Assembly (NCBI GenBank): GCA_016748015.1
Contig: JAAOMT010000664.1
Coordinates: 366,786-430,785 of the forward strand
Direction: 5' to 3'
DNA: 64,000 bases
From: Geosiphon pyriformis
Lineage: Eukaryota; Glomeromycota; Glomeromycetes; Archaeosporales; Geosiphonaceae
The position numbers and the translations under genes are program-made. Of this stretch, positions 48,961 to 60,127 are shown piece by piece (the stretch's first letter is position 1; every line of letters starts with the position of its first letter). The notes under the pieces are model-generated. The model was not told where the DNA came from. It searched no databases and saw only the letters and a program-made list of their open reading frames with translations.

Positions 48961-49129
48961 GATATATGTTTTGGAGTTTGAATTGGGATTCAAATCATTG
49001 TTATTTTCATTGCCATTTTAAGCTGAGCTAGAACCAGTATTTTTGTTGTTATCATTGTCAGAGTTTAAATTGGAATTGAAAACTGATTCTGATTCCAATG
49101 CACAGCTGCTCATTGGTTTGTTTTCTTTT

Positions 49130-49800
49130 GGAATCAAGTAGATCATGCATAGTGGTGAATTGTAAATGAGGTCACACTTATTACAATACTGAAAGTCACA
49201 TGGGATTAAGCAATGTTGACATAATCAAGTATTCAACTGCTCTAAACACTACTCTTGTTCTTTTTTAGTGGGTGCCAAATGCTAGTAATGTTCATGGAAT
49301 TCCTCTGGGTTGTCTTTAATGTTGCCAAATACGTCAAAGATTTGGATGTATTTGGGTTTAGGAAAAGATAGAGGATTGTTTTTGATTTCCAGTAGTTTAC
49401 TGGTGGTCATGCCTTCTGCTTTTGCATATGCCATTCTTCAGAGTTCATGTTTGTTATGGGGATATCCTTCCAATCGTTACAATGCTCTTTTTTAGGTGTC
49501 GTCAATTAGTGTTTCTTTGCTTACCCAGTCATTGATTAGAATTAGATACTGACACATCTTGTTGCATGTTCCTCCACATTCAGGAATGTCATTCCACATT
49601 CTTTTGTTAAGCAAAATGGTTCCACATGTGAGACATGGTTGGTTGTCCCCCTTTTCTTGTCATTTTGGTCATCCAAAGTGTTCTATGACACATGGGTGGC
49701 AATAAAATTTTGTTGCTATGGAGTATTCCTCGTCGTTGCCATAACATGCACCCATTGATGACAATTTCTTGCCACAATCAACACACTCTAATTTTGGTTA
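49130..49800 (-). pseudogene. Gypsy-C Cys-rich module (zinc-ribbon-like)
   Basis: Minus-strand reading with Cys pairs: CVDCGKKLSSMG (49790), FYCHPCVIEHFG (49715-49680), CLTCGTILLNK (49640), ECGGTCNKMCQY (49575), and LCQHCLIPCDFQYCNKCDLI (49225-49165). Between them is AYAKAEGMTTSKLLEIKNNP (49440). The pattern of four to five CxxC pairs suggests two to three zinc sites. Same place and order as in Gypsy-B. No named domain recognised. Confidence 0.68.
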
Positions 49801-50073
49801 ACAATAATTGGATGGTTGTGATGAAGTGTAAGTGTATAAACTATAAGTGCTACTGGTGAGGGTGGTTTCTTTTTCCTTCTCCTTTCCTTTTCTCTTGTCC
49901 ATTTTTTTCCACTCCCAGTTTGCTGATTTGTCTTGGTCATTATTAGTTTCTCAGGCTTGGTCAATATCCCAGGTAAGTTTTTCCTCCTGCTTTCCTTTGT
50001 TGTTGTCATTCCAGAAGAGTATTGACAGCAACTTATTGTGGTCTTTGTTGGCTTAAGAGATTTGGTATGCTTC

Positions 50074-50690
50074 CTAAGTAGGTTTCTCTTTTTTTTCTTT
50101 GAACTCGATGAGTGGTGCTGATGATATGGTAATGGGTTTGAAGTGGCCACACATGGCTGGTATATGTGTGTATTGACCATTTTGACTAAGCTGAAGCTCT
50201 TGGGTGTTCCAATCGAGCATCACATGAGTTTTAGACAGCCAGTTGTTGCCAACAAATGCTTGGTACTGAGTGGCTTCCATGACTAATATCTTTATCAGTA
50301 CAATGATGCTGTTGACTTCAATGGGTAGGGCATCTATTTCACCAATTGGTGTCTTGGTGGCTCTATCAGCAGTAATTATTCTTGCACTGGCAGCTCAATT
50401 AACTTGGCGACCTAATTGGTCCATGAACTGTCTTGTGATGATGCTGCCAGCTGATCCACTATCTAGGATCAGTTTGATGAACTGACCATCAATTTTGGCA
50501 TTTGTGTACATTGCTGTAATAGGTTTTTTCTCAAGTGCAGCTCCACTAAACAACAGAATTTCTGTCAGTTCCTCGATTTCAAAAGGAAATATAGCTGCTA
50601 GAGACTTGTTTTCCATAACAGTGGCTGGCAGAATATTAGTAAGTGATTGCTTCTGTTTGGATTCCCAGTTGTTGGGTGAGGCATCTTTTG
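50074..50690 (-). pseudogene. Gypsy-C aspartic protease
   Basis: Active site LILDSGSAGSIITRQFMDQLG (about 50475-50410), with the D-S-G triad intact. A stop at 50395 follows; the reading continues with TKTPIGEIDALPIEV, FVGNNWLSKTHVMLDW and EFKEKKEKPT up to 50074. The protease would cut Gag and Pol polyproteins in the particle. Intact active site, broken frame. Confidence 0.82.
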
Positions 50691-51099
50691 GGATAATCAG
50701 AAGACTTAAATAGTTCTGAAAACTCAGGTTTTGAGTATTCCCAGTTCCTAAACTCTGCTGTTATGATCCAGATGGCTGGTTGGGTAAACTGGGGATTGGT
50801 TGGTGAACAACCATCTCTGATCTCCAGTTTTGGGTGACTCTTAATCTAGAGTTCTCTGATGTCATTTGAGCTGGGTTTGATGATGGTGTTTGAACTGTGG
50901 GTGTCTAATAAATTATTTGTGGCTGCAGTGGTTGATATATTATCGGCGGCTGCAATTGATAAACTGGAGGTTGATATATGGGTGGTTGATATATTGGCTG
51001 TTGCATCATTGGCAGGTAAGTTGGTTGATATGTTGCTAAGCTTGATTGATAACTCGGAGTTGGAAACCTGTGATTAGAATTTTGATATTGATTTCCTGA

Positions 51100-52899
51100 T
51101 CATTGGTTTTCTGTTCTTAACCAACAATTGATTCTCAAATGTTCTTGTTTATCACAGTAGTGGCAGATACGTGTTTCTTGCTGCCACGGCTGATTGGATG
51201 ATGATGAAGAACACGATTGATTTTGTGGGCAATTTGTGATTCCTAAATTATTGTGTCGTTGGGGTGACTGATAAATTGCGCAATTGTTAGCTAAGTATTC
51301 TTCTAATTTCTGATTGATGGAATTACTGAATTGTTTTAATTTGAAATCCAATTCAGATGATCCATTTACCACTAGGTTAATGGCTTGAGTATGGTTAGCT
51401 TTAAGTTCAGCTGCTTTAAAATCTCGGGTATTGGTAATTGCGGCTTGAAGGTCTACTGGATGTATTGGACATATGTGTTGGAGGATGCTACTGTGCAGGC
51501 CTCTAATAAATTGGTTTAGTATTTGGGGTGCTGTAAAATAGTCAGCCTGAATTGCTTGAATTTGGCACAGATTTCTATAGAAACATCCTAGATAAGTAGT
51601 AACTGCTTTATTTTTCCCTTGTTTGATAGTGATAAAAGTGTTTATTAACCAATTAATACTATTATTGTTGCTGAAGTATTGTAGGAATGCAAGCTTAAAT
51701 GCAATGAAATCTTGGGGTTTGTTAACCAAGCTTTGATACCATGAATCAGCAGTATCTTGGAGAAAGTAAGGAATGATCTACATGGCTCTGGTGTCATTCC
51801 AGCTGTTGGCTACAATGGCTTTCTCCACATTGTTTAGCCACACTTGGGCATCATTTTCTTCACTGGTAAATTTCTCAAGTTTTGCTATCGGAGCGTAAAC
51901 CATTGGATCAATATTTGGTTGTTGCTGTTGTTGTTGCTGTTGTTGAAGCAGCTGCTGTGGTTGTTGAGGTGGTTGAAGTAGCTGCTGTTGCTGTTTGTCG
52001 ATTGATAAAACTGGATTAATCATGATTACTGGAGGTAAGTGTTGTTGATTATTGATATTAGGGTTGCAATCGTTCTGATTGTGCTGTGTTTGGAAATTTG
52101 GAGTTTCAATTTCTGAATTTTCCAAATTTGGAATTTGCTAAGTCTGAAAATTTGGGGTTTCAATGTTTGGGTTTTCTGGGATCGGGTTCTGGTAAGTAAA
52201 TTCTTGATCTTCAAATTCTTCTTTCTCTTCTTCTTGTTTTTCTTCCAAATCCATTACTTCCTAAGGACTTATGATTCCAAAATTTGGTTGTGGTAGTGGA
52301 GATCAAAGTCCTGATGGCATTGGAAATTGTGACTTAAATTCTTCGAAATATGTGCTGTATGGTTCTAGAAGATCTTCTTTTCTTTGTTTACTCTGAAATG
52401 GAAATCATCCAAAGGTTGATGTTGCATGTAATGTGGATGTGCCTGTTGATATAATATTGATGGTACTTCTGAGTGTATAGTGATATGATGGTTTTGTTGG
52501 TGATTCAACTCTAGTTTTTTTCCAAGTAGGTGGTTGTATCTTTTGAGGTGTTACTGCTGGTATTTGTAATTTTTCTTTGCCTTTGTTTGCATAGATAATT
52601 GAATATCTTTGTTGAATGTAAATTTTAATTTCTTTATTGATTTCAGTGAGGATTGCTGTGAAATTGTAATTTGTTGGTAGGCTGGTATTCTGGATTAATT
52701 TGTTGTAGAAGTTTCCTCTGACTGAGTCAGTTTCTACTGGTACTCCTAGTAAATATGAGATTCTTTTGTTGACATAGAAATTGAAAGCTGATTCTGCTGA
52801 TAAGTAGTTGTCAGTTAATCCTAAATATTGACAGTAGTGTTGAAATAAGAATTTCGTGAATCCTAGATGGTTTGTCTCTGTTTCTTCAGATTCTGCCAC
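51100..52899 (-). pseudogene. Gypsy-C gag
   Basis: The frame starts at GTG (52899-52897; codes AESEETETNHLGF) and is open to 52405. It resumes 52214-51778, which includes a Gln-rich stretch (51980-51920, runs of up to ten Gln), then PMVYAPIAKLEKFTSEENDAQ. The capsid (51729-51400) has QSLVNKPQDFIAFKLAFLQY and AVTTYLGCFYRNLCQIQA. Nucleocapsid knuckle CHYCDKQEHLRINC (about 51165). One stop separates 51778 and 51729. No ATG is seen in frame upstream of the GTG; Gypsy-B has GTG there too. Confidence 0.85.
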
Positions 52900-52962
52900 T
52901 GTTTAAATGGATGTTGTTGGTGCTGGTTCTCTGTAAAATTATACCTCACAGGAAGCACCAAA

Positions 52963-53819
52963 TATTACAGATGATTATTTGGGGTCTCAAGTCAAATAAC
53001 AAATCTGTAACTTGGTGCTTAGTTGGTACTTGGGTGTTGATATCTGAAAGTTTTGGTTGTGAAGTTTTTTGTATAATAGACAGAGATTTAATAGTTGTTT
53101 TCAGTAGCCTTCCAGAATTACAATTCCATCAAATTTTTTTCTTAGTGTGATGGCCAGTAATCCTCCTGGTAAGCTATCCTCAAATCTATAAGTGTTCTAT
53201 CCTTGTTTTATGGGTTTTTTACCAGTCCCTATGACGTCTGTATCTTAGTGCTTAATCTATACTCAATTTAGTAAAACCAAAGAAATAACAAAAAGAAATA
53301 AAAGCAAACAAAAGAAGATAAAGAAATAAATGAAAGCAATTGCAAGTTAGTATTTCATCAATAGCTGTGATCAAGAGCTATTGTTCTAGTGTGATTAAGT
53401 ATCAATTGCTATTAACATAAAGTGTTAATAGTGAAGAGTAGATTGAAATAGTGGATAATTATTTATTGATATTTGTGATGTGAAAGGTTTCAAACTGATA
53501 GATTCTGCTCTTTCTACTTCTAACACTACCACTATATATACATAATTGATGTTCTACAAGATCACTCATATTCCTGAGTGATGTGCTATAATTTCTTGAG
53601 CAATGCTCACATTGCTGAGTGATGTGCTCTCATTTTCTAATATCGCTCCACATTGCTGAGCAATGTGCCGTGTTTTCTGATATTGCTCCACATTGCTAAG
53701 CAATATGCCATGATTTCTATCATTGTTCTACATTGCTGAGCAATGTGCTTACATGCTACATACTATTTGCTTATTGGTCTACTATTTTTTCTATATCTGT
53801 CTTCTTTTTATGAGTAACA
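52963..53819 (-). repeat. Gypsy-C 5' LTR with palindrome array and primer-binding site
   Basis: 857 bp; plus-strand start TATTACAG (TG changed to TA), end GAGTAACA. The primer site TGGTGCTTCCTGTGAGG begins two bases inside (minus strand, 52960 downward). About 53560-53755 holds five units around CACATTGCTGAGCAATGTG, a 9-bp-arm palindrome with a one-base centre. Confidence 0.9.
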
Positions 53820-53823
53820 TTAT

Positions 53824-55040
53824 GACAGCTTTAGCAGTCTTAGACTCATGCATTTTGGAACAACAGTAACTCTTTCTAAACCTGAATAGACAACTAAAAA
53901 CATCTGCACTGCTGGCACTATTATTTAATATGGTCTGAATTTCTAAAGTCTTCTCTTCATTGGCAATTAACCAAACATTGAAAAGGAAACCAGTTCTAGA
54001 AGCATTACCAAACTAAAGAAACTTTACTAACTTAACAATCAGCAGTTCCAGCTTAAAAAATTTTGAAGACTGTTTGTTGAAAGAACATTTAATCTCATAA
54101 AATCAATGCCTAGAAAATGTCTCATCAGCTGAATCAACCATCACTCTTACTAACAAGAACCACATAAAATTAAAATTCCTACCAACACTTGCAACCAAAA
54201 ATTCATCAACTACAGAAGAAAACATAACAGAAAAACTTTCTTTAAAATAAGTCCATTTGGGACTATCTGCATCTGTAATCTTAAACTTTCAATAATTCTT
54301 ATTAGCTTGTTTACACAAACTATTTAAATGAACATCCAAAAGCCCACTCAGACCAACTGACACCACAACAGCCTTATAATCAGTGTTAAAATAATCAGAG
54401 ACAGAAACAACATTCTAATCAGCAACTGCTGAAAACAAACTATCACTAATAAAAATGTAATCAATTGTTTTCTTGACACCTCTTGAATTGCTCCACATAG
54501 AAGCCTTAACTAGCAAGTGTGTACCAAATGAGTTGGCCAAACCCAGATCCAAACAAAACCTAAAACTTGCATTTTTTTTAGAATTATTTTCATTGAAATC
54601 ACTACCCAAGACCACAAAAGTGCTGGAGTTTAAAGCTTTTACAATAAAAGAGTTAATTTCTATAGTCTAATCAAACTTAGTTCCAAAAAACACACCAGCA
54701 TACAAACCCAAAACTGTAACCAAAAGTTTGCCTTTGAAAAGGAGCTGTACTAAAACAATCTGACCAGAGATTTCTTTGACTTTAGAAAATGATGAGCCAG
54801 AAAATTGTTCATAACAATAACGACCCCAGTGTCAAGAAATCTTTTGTCCAAACCAAATGAAAAAATCCTAACACTATTAAATCTGTTTATAATCTAAGAT
54901 CTATTGCTAGACTTTAACTTTGTCTCAGTAATAATTGAAACCATATTTCCAGATTCCACATGCCAATGAACAATGTTCTTCTGTTTGGCAGAGACATTAA
55001 TATTTCAAACATTGCATATAACAAACTTTCAGACAAGATT
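53824..55040 (-). pseudogene. LINE-2 ORF2, endonuclease and linker piece
   Basis: First piece of ORF2. Endonuclease motifs are readable: VLGSDFNENN and VKKTIDYIFISDS (54615-54415), then QANKNYxK-like text near 54300 and the linker up to 53824. The reading continues, after removing Gypsy-C and one TSD copy, at 43699 (segment KMHESKTAKAV joined to MIKHVIDKKIENF). Confidence 0.75.
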
Positions 55041-55042
55041 AC

Positions 55043-56935
55043 TTATTGAGAAAACAGTTGAAGATTAATATTACCAGTCAGAACAAAACTATCAAAATGT
55101 GCTAACAGACTAAAAACCAAAGCAGAGAAACTCTCAAACATATTTTCCAGTTTGACTATCTCAGGAAATAATAAAGAATCCAAGATTACAGCAGTTTTGC
55201 CACCAGTGGCCTCACCTAAACCCTCTTCCATCACTATATTACCTATCTGATTCTGTAATAGGGGGGTTACCAGCAGCTGACTTCCAAAGCTAGGCTAGAA
55301 AACTGCTGACACAAATAACTCCAACTTCTTAGCCAACTTATTAATTTGTTTTATAAGACTGGCAAGACTGTGCTCTAAAACAGCGAATCTATTATCAAAG
55401 CTCTTTGTAACTAGAGAGATAAGTTTCATCTTTAAAAAAGAACCAAATTTAACCAAGACATCATGCACAGAGAAAAGAGGAAAAAAAAACCCACCAGCAA
55501 TCTGCACTCAAGAAAAACCTCCAAAAGAAACAGGACAAGCAACTGGAGCTAAGCATTTGGAATAAATGGCAGCCAGTCTGCTTTTATTAGCATCCAAAAA
55601 AACTCTTTGCAGCAAGCCACCAAAAGAAGATTTTCTATCAGAGACACAGTCCAAAAATATATAACCTGAATTTCCACACTTTGTATACACAGTAGAAACA
55701 AAACAAAACCATCAAAGATGAACACCCCTCAACACTAGTGTGGTTCCCATGATGGCATCCAATAATTCGGCTGACTTAAAACAAACAATAGTGTATCTGG
55801 CCTGAGTATATGTAACAGAATGACAATTAATCACACACATTTTTTCATTTACAAAACCAATGAAATTCCAGATATTATAAGCATTGGTTTCTACAGGTAA
55901 AGTGTAAAGCAGCACTTTATGTTGGTCCCTCAGATCTCATGTTTTTTTGTCAAAATCTGCTCTGACCACATGAATAGCATTCTTTTCAATAAGAATAGAC
56001 CACTTATTGGCCAAAAAATTAGCCTGATTTTGCTCTTCAAATTTAATAATCACTTTTTGCCATAGTTTTACCAATTGCATCTTGATCGACTTAATTATTC
56101 CAAATTTGGACACAGCAACACGTACAGCCTCAGCAGAAGTTCCAACTGGAATTTTTTTAACACCACAGTCTAATCTAAATGCCCAGTAAATTTTTTGAGA
56201 TTGGCATTTATTACAATCTTTGCACCAGCAGTTTTTTCAGTGGCTTTTATCAAACCAGATTTGGAAGTAAACATTGCTCTAATAATACCTGAAAATTTTG
56301 AGAGGGTAGATGTCCTTCCAAAATTATTAATTTCTGAAAATAATTTTCTGATCACCAAACATTTTTCTTGAGAAGTTTTTTTAGCAATTTTATTCAGCCC
56401 AAAGTGAAAGATTTGCAAACAAATACATTAACTAAATTTTTTAAGGATAGGGGGAGTTCCAAAGAAGTATTTGAGAGAACATCATTATCATTATTACCAA
56501 CTGAGAAATTAATTTTTTCTAGAGACTTATTCAGCACTGTCTTGGTTTTGATCTCAGAACCTTTAGACATTTGATTAGGATTTTCACCAGCAAGAGCATT
56601 ATCTTCATTATAATCAAAACTGGTTTTCTTAACTAAACACTTTTCTTTTATGTTAATACTATCAGACTTAGTGGTGTTATCAGTTTCTGAATTCCATGAG
56701 TGACTATTCTGAACTTTAAGACCAAAACTCACACCACAGAACCATCTTCTAAAACTCCACCTCTTCTCTTTTTTCTTGGAAGCACAGGTCTGAAATCACT
56801 ACCAGAACCAGAAACTTTAGCAGTCTTCTCTATAACAGCAATACTACAGCCAACAGTGGCCTTGTAGTCGAGAATAAAAGATTTAGATTTATTGTACTGA
56901 ATTGTAAAAACTTCTTTTAGAAAAAACTTTTGGAC
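55043..56935 (-). pseudogene. LINE-2 ORF1 relic
   Basis: The frame begins near 56935 (QKFFLKEVFTIQYNKSKSF, then ILDYKATVG around 56880). Pieces follow at 56732-56394, 56418-56170 (RRM-like), 55915-55712, 55690-55508 (KCGNSGYIFLDC, a zinc knuckle with His changed to Tyr) and 55507-55043. It ends TCTCAATAAGT, where LINE-3 has TCTCAATGAGT, so the ORF1 stop is now TAA and the overlapping ORF2 ATG is lost. Confidence 0.75.
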
Positions 56936-56975
56936 TCTTTTTTGGGAATTTTAGATGAAAAAAAAAAAAGTTTTC

Positions 56976-57715
56976 TTAATTTTTTTTAATATTGTTATTT
57001 ACTAAAATTTTTTTATTGATAACTATCTTCTTTGCTTTTTTTAAATTCAATTTTGATATAAAAGAAAATATAATTATTTCAGAAAATTTTGAGGAAGTTA
57101 ATGTCTTCTTAAAACCATCAATATAATAAAAAATCTTTTTAATTAATAGCAACTTATCTTTAGTGATTTTGTTAAACACTGCAGAAAGCTTAACATTTAG
57201 TACAAAAAATTTCTTTAAATCAAAATTCTTAATATTTTTATTTCACAATTCAGCTAATGGCAATTTTTTGAAACCAACAAATTTAGGTGCTAAAAGCACT
57301 AATTTAGTATTATTATTACTTAAATCTTTAAAAAAGGGTGCATTTAATGATTGTTCTAAGACATATGTTCTTATTTATGTTTTTTGGAATTGTGTTATCT
57401 ATTATATTATTTATTTTAAAGACATTAGAATCTATGTAACTTGTTTCCTTAACAATCATATTTTTCATGTTTTTAATATTTAATACTTTATTAATACTGG
57501 TTTTTTTACTATTTATTTTACTATTCCAAAACTTCTTGTATCTATTTTTTTTAGCATATAATATGTTAACAAACAGAAAACCAGTTAATAATTTCACTAT
57601 ATTATTAATAACTTCAGGTTTTTTGGATTTTTTGTATAAAAAACTATGAAAATAAATACTTTTAACTTCCACTTTTTTTTTAGTGCTAAACTAGAGCTTT
57701 AATCCAGCCAAACCA
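56976..57715 (-). mobile_element. LINE-X relic, 5'-side part (ORF1 N-terminal half)
   Basis: 57672-57328 reads like the ORF1 N-terminus of the other LINEs (KKFWNSKINSKKTS parallels RSWSSETGDTTES; MKNMIVKETSYIDSN parallels MKEECLVKETSIDYG). 57179-56976 reads FNKITKDKLLLIKKIF, then ILVNNNIKK, the first half of the RRM-like region. The next expected residues are found at 22440, 34.5 kb away. Strongly A+T-shifted. Confidence 0.75.
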
Positions 57716-58070
57716 AATCCAAAACTATTAGCAAACAAGCTTACTAGTTCTATAGCAACAAATAGAAATGTAAAAAAAGAAATAACTGCAAAAACAAAAG
57801 AGAAAAAAGAAAAAAAAAATCATATTTTTTTGATTACTCTATGCTCTCATTGTAATTAGAGAATCAATAAAAAAAAGAGTTCTATAGTTATATTGTAGTA
57901 AATAATACATATTAATAATAATTATTAATAAATTATTTTTATATAAAATTTATATTTTAAGTTTTTTATTAAAATTAAAATTGCAAAATTTATTGTAATT
58001 TTAATTTTTTATTAAATAATTATGTTTTAAATTTTTAAATATTAATAGTTTATTATTATTATTATTATTA
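57716..58070. other. A+T-rich spacer between LINE-X and LINE-3
   Basis: The left half (57716-57830) may be the 5' leader of LINE-X. The rest is A/T-rich with ATT repeats (58049-58069) and no coding signal. Confidence 0.55.
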
Positions 58071-58226
58071 AAAAAAACTTCTTTCTTTTCTACCTTCAAA
58101 AATCCTTAAAAAGCACATTTTCTGAAAAAAAAGTTTTTTATTTTTTTCTGTTAGTTTTTTTTTTTCAACATTTTTTTAAACAATAACCCTTTTGTTGTGA
58201 ATTTGAAGACTGCTTTGGGTGGTAAT

Positions 58227-60127
58227 ATGTCAAAAAAAAGGTGTCCAAAAGTGCTTTCAATGGTTCTGCTGGTGGTTCTTTCGCTCAGAAAAAAAAAATG
58301 GTTCTTGGCAATGTTAAACACTCTGGTGATGAGAAGGATATTTCTTTGAGTAAATTTGGACCTGGTAATAGTGTGTACTCTGATGTGAATAGTCTGTCTG
58401 GTGATGATGAGGATGTTGGCATGACAGGTGTGAATGGAGAATCTTCTCTGGGTTCAGCTGTAACCACTCCCAAGGCAAAACATGTTAATATTGGTACAAT
58501 GTTTGGCTCTCTGCTTGGCTCTCCTGATTTCACTATGGATAATGATAAAATTGTGCTTCTCTCTTGCTTGTCTATTTCTCTGGAAAAAAAGTAGATTGAT
58601 TCAAAAATTATTAAGACTCCTGTAGAAGTGTCAGTAAGAGATCATTTACTTTAGATATTAATCTCTCAGCTGTGAAAGGAAAATCTGCAATGGCAAAAAC
58701 TCAGTTAATTAGAAAATTTTTTTCAATGGTCAATGGTTTTGGGAGGGCCACTATCCCTTCAAAATTTGAAGGAATCATCTGATTAACATTTACTTTAGAA
58801 AAAAACATGGAAGTGGCCACATCATTGGCTAAAGAAAAAGGGATTGACATAAACAGCGATCTTAAGAGACAAGAAATGAGGTCAGATCAGGCTGTGGTGA
58901 TCAAAGAAATTTCCATGGATACTTTTAAAGATATGATCATCGCCATAGTATCCGAATTTGGGAAAATTAAGTCGATCAAAATTCAACTAATTGGAATGTG
59001 GCAAAAAGCTGTAATAGAATTTGCTGAATTGGGCCAAGCTGATTCATTAGTCTCTAAGTGGTCATTTCTGATTGGTAAGGATTCTGTGCAGGTAGCCAAA
59101 ACAGTGGGAGATCATGAGACTTGGACATCAAAAAATCAGTTCAGGGCACTTTTATTTACTTTGCTGGTGCGAACAATGGCACATGATCTTGGAACTCTTC
59201 TTGATAAAGCTGGTGAGAACAATAACACATAATCTTGGGACTCTTCTTGATAAAGCTGGTGGAAAAACTTGCATCATAAACAGGTCTCTGAAAACTGGTA
59301 ATAGGATTTGTTGTGTTATTGTTGGTTTTGAATCTAACAATGATCTGGAATTTGCCTTTCGCACAGAGCCAATTCTTGGTGGTGTTAAACTTTTTTGGAC
59401 ATGAATGGATCTGTTTTGGTGTAAAAAGTATGGGAAGTTTGGTCATTCTGCTATGGAATGTGATACACCCATTGCATCTCCATCCAAGCCTTTGAGAACA
59501 TTTAAAAGGATTGCTTCTGATAGACATCATCTTTAGTTGGCAAAGTTGTATGAAAAGAAAAGTGTTCCAATATCTCGCCTTACTGTCTTTGATGGCAAAT
59601 TTTGGGCCCAGGTGGTTTCACTTGCTGGTCCTTCTGGTGGTCTTCATTTCAGTTCTGGTTCTAGTTCTAGTGCCTCTCTTTCTGGTGTCTCAGATTCAGA
59701 CAGTAGTTCTTTTCTTGCTTTAGTCAATGACTTTTCTTTGAATGTTTGTCTGGCCACTTTGGAATGCTCCTTGGAGCTCTTAATAGATTAGGTGTCTAAT
59801 ATATTAAAAAAGTTAGATGACATGGAACTGGTACCAAAGGCAACTTCTTCTGGTGTTTCTTCTCTGGCCACTCCTACCTCTTTGGTGCCACTTTTGGATG
59901 TGAATATAGTTTTGAAGAATACAATGTTGGTTTCTGTTTCTCATCTCTCAACTGCTGATGTTGTGATTCATGATTCTGGCTTAAGTTTTTCCAAGGTTTT
60001 GACCTCTAAGGTGAGTGGATTAGAATCAAAAATGGTAGCTTTTGAGGTCTCAATCAGTTCGGTTTTGAAAAGGTTGAATTATTTGTGTTTTGGTACAGGT
60101 TTTTTAGCTTCCCTTTTATCTCAATGA
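58227..60127 (+). pseudogene. LINE-3 ORF1: RRM-like, zinc-knuckle protein
   Basis: ATG at 58227, then one extra A in a run of eight A shifts the frame into the long one at 58241-58594 (NGSAGGSFAQKKKMVLGNVKHS). TAG at an expected Trp (58592). RRM-like part 58807-59100: VVIKEISMDTFKDMI, FGKIKSIKIQLIGMWQKAVIEF. A 46-bp tandem duplication (59170-59261) breaks the frame. Zinc knuckle at about 59420-59465 (CKKYGKFGHSAMECD; first Cys of the usual pair changed). The end shares ATGA (60124-60127) with the ORF2 start. Confidence 0.82.
59170..59261 (+). repeat. 46-bp tandem duplication within LINE-3 ORF1
   Basis: Units 59170-59215 and 59216-59261. They differ only by transitions such as GGCAC/AACAC and ATGAT/ATAAT. 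Absent from the matching part of LINE-1. 46 is not a multiple of three, so it shifts the frame. Confidence 0.85.

Larger units (their letters stand above)
43700..53819 (-). mobile_element. Gypsy-C: 10.1-kb Ty3-type element with dUTPase, same family as Gypsy-B
   Basis: 3' LTR 43700-44556 and 5' LTR 52963-53819, both 857 bp. The target duplication in LINE-2 is TCAT (43696-43699) and TTAT (53820-53823). Contains gag, protease, Cys-rich module, dUTPase, RT, RNase H, integrase and extra ORF. Internally co-linear with Gypsy-B, but the LTR U3 carries a different palindromic repeat array. RT active site intact; other stops make it inactive. Confidence 0.93.
22456..56975 (-). mobile_element. LINE-2: full-length LINE split into three pieces by Gypsy-B and Gypsy-C
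   Basis: Minus-strand LINE made of 56975-53824, 43699-42327 and 24668-22456; the pieces add up to about 6.73 kb, close to LINE-1. The 5' end is a run of A at 56953-56961, the 3' end an A-rich tail at 22456. It inserted into LINE-X with a probable TTAATTTTTTTT duplication (22443-22454 and 56976-56987). Its sequence is visibly older than LINE-1 and LINE-3 (more stops, lower G+C) but younger than LINE-X. Confidence 0.85.

Noticed and set aside
49788-50180. A Lys-rich 130-aa protein on the minus strand.
   Set aside because: It is an out-of-frame shadow of the Gypsy-C protease end and the spacer; the in-frame reading matches Gypsy-B.
22456-57715. Several independent LINE fragments (21.3-24.7, 42.3-43.7, 53.8-57.7 kb).
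   Set aside because: Junctions rejoin in frame after removing the LTR elements, 4-bp TSDs are present, and summed lengths match a single LINE, so they are two elements (LINE-2 within LINE-X).
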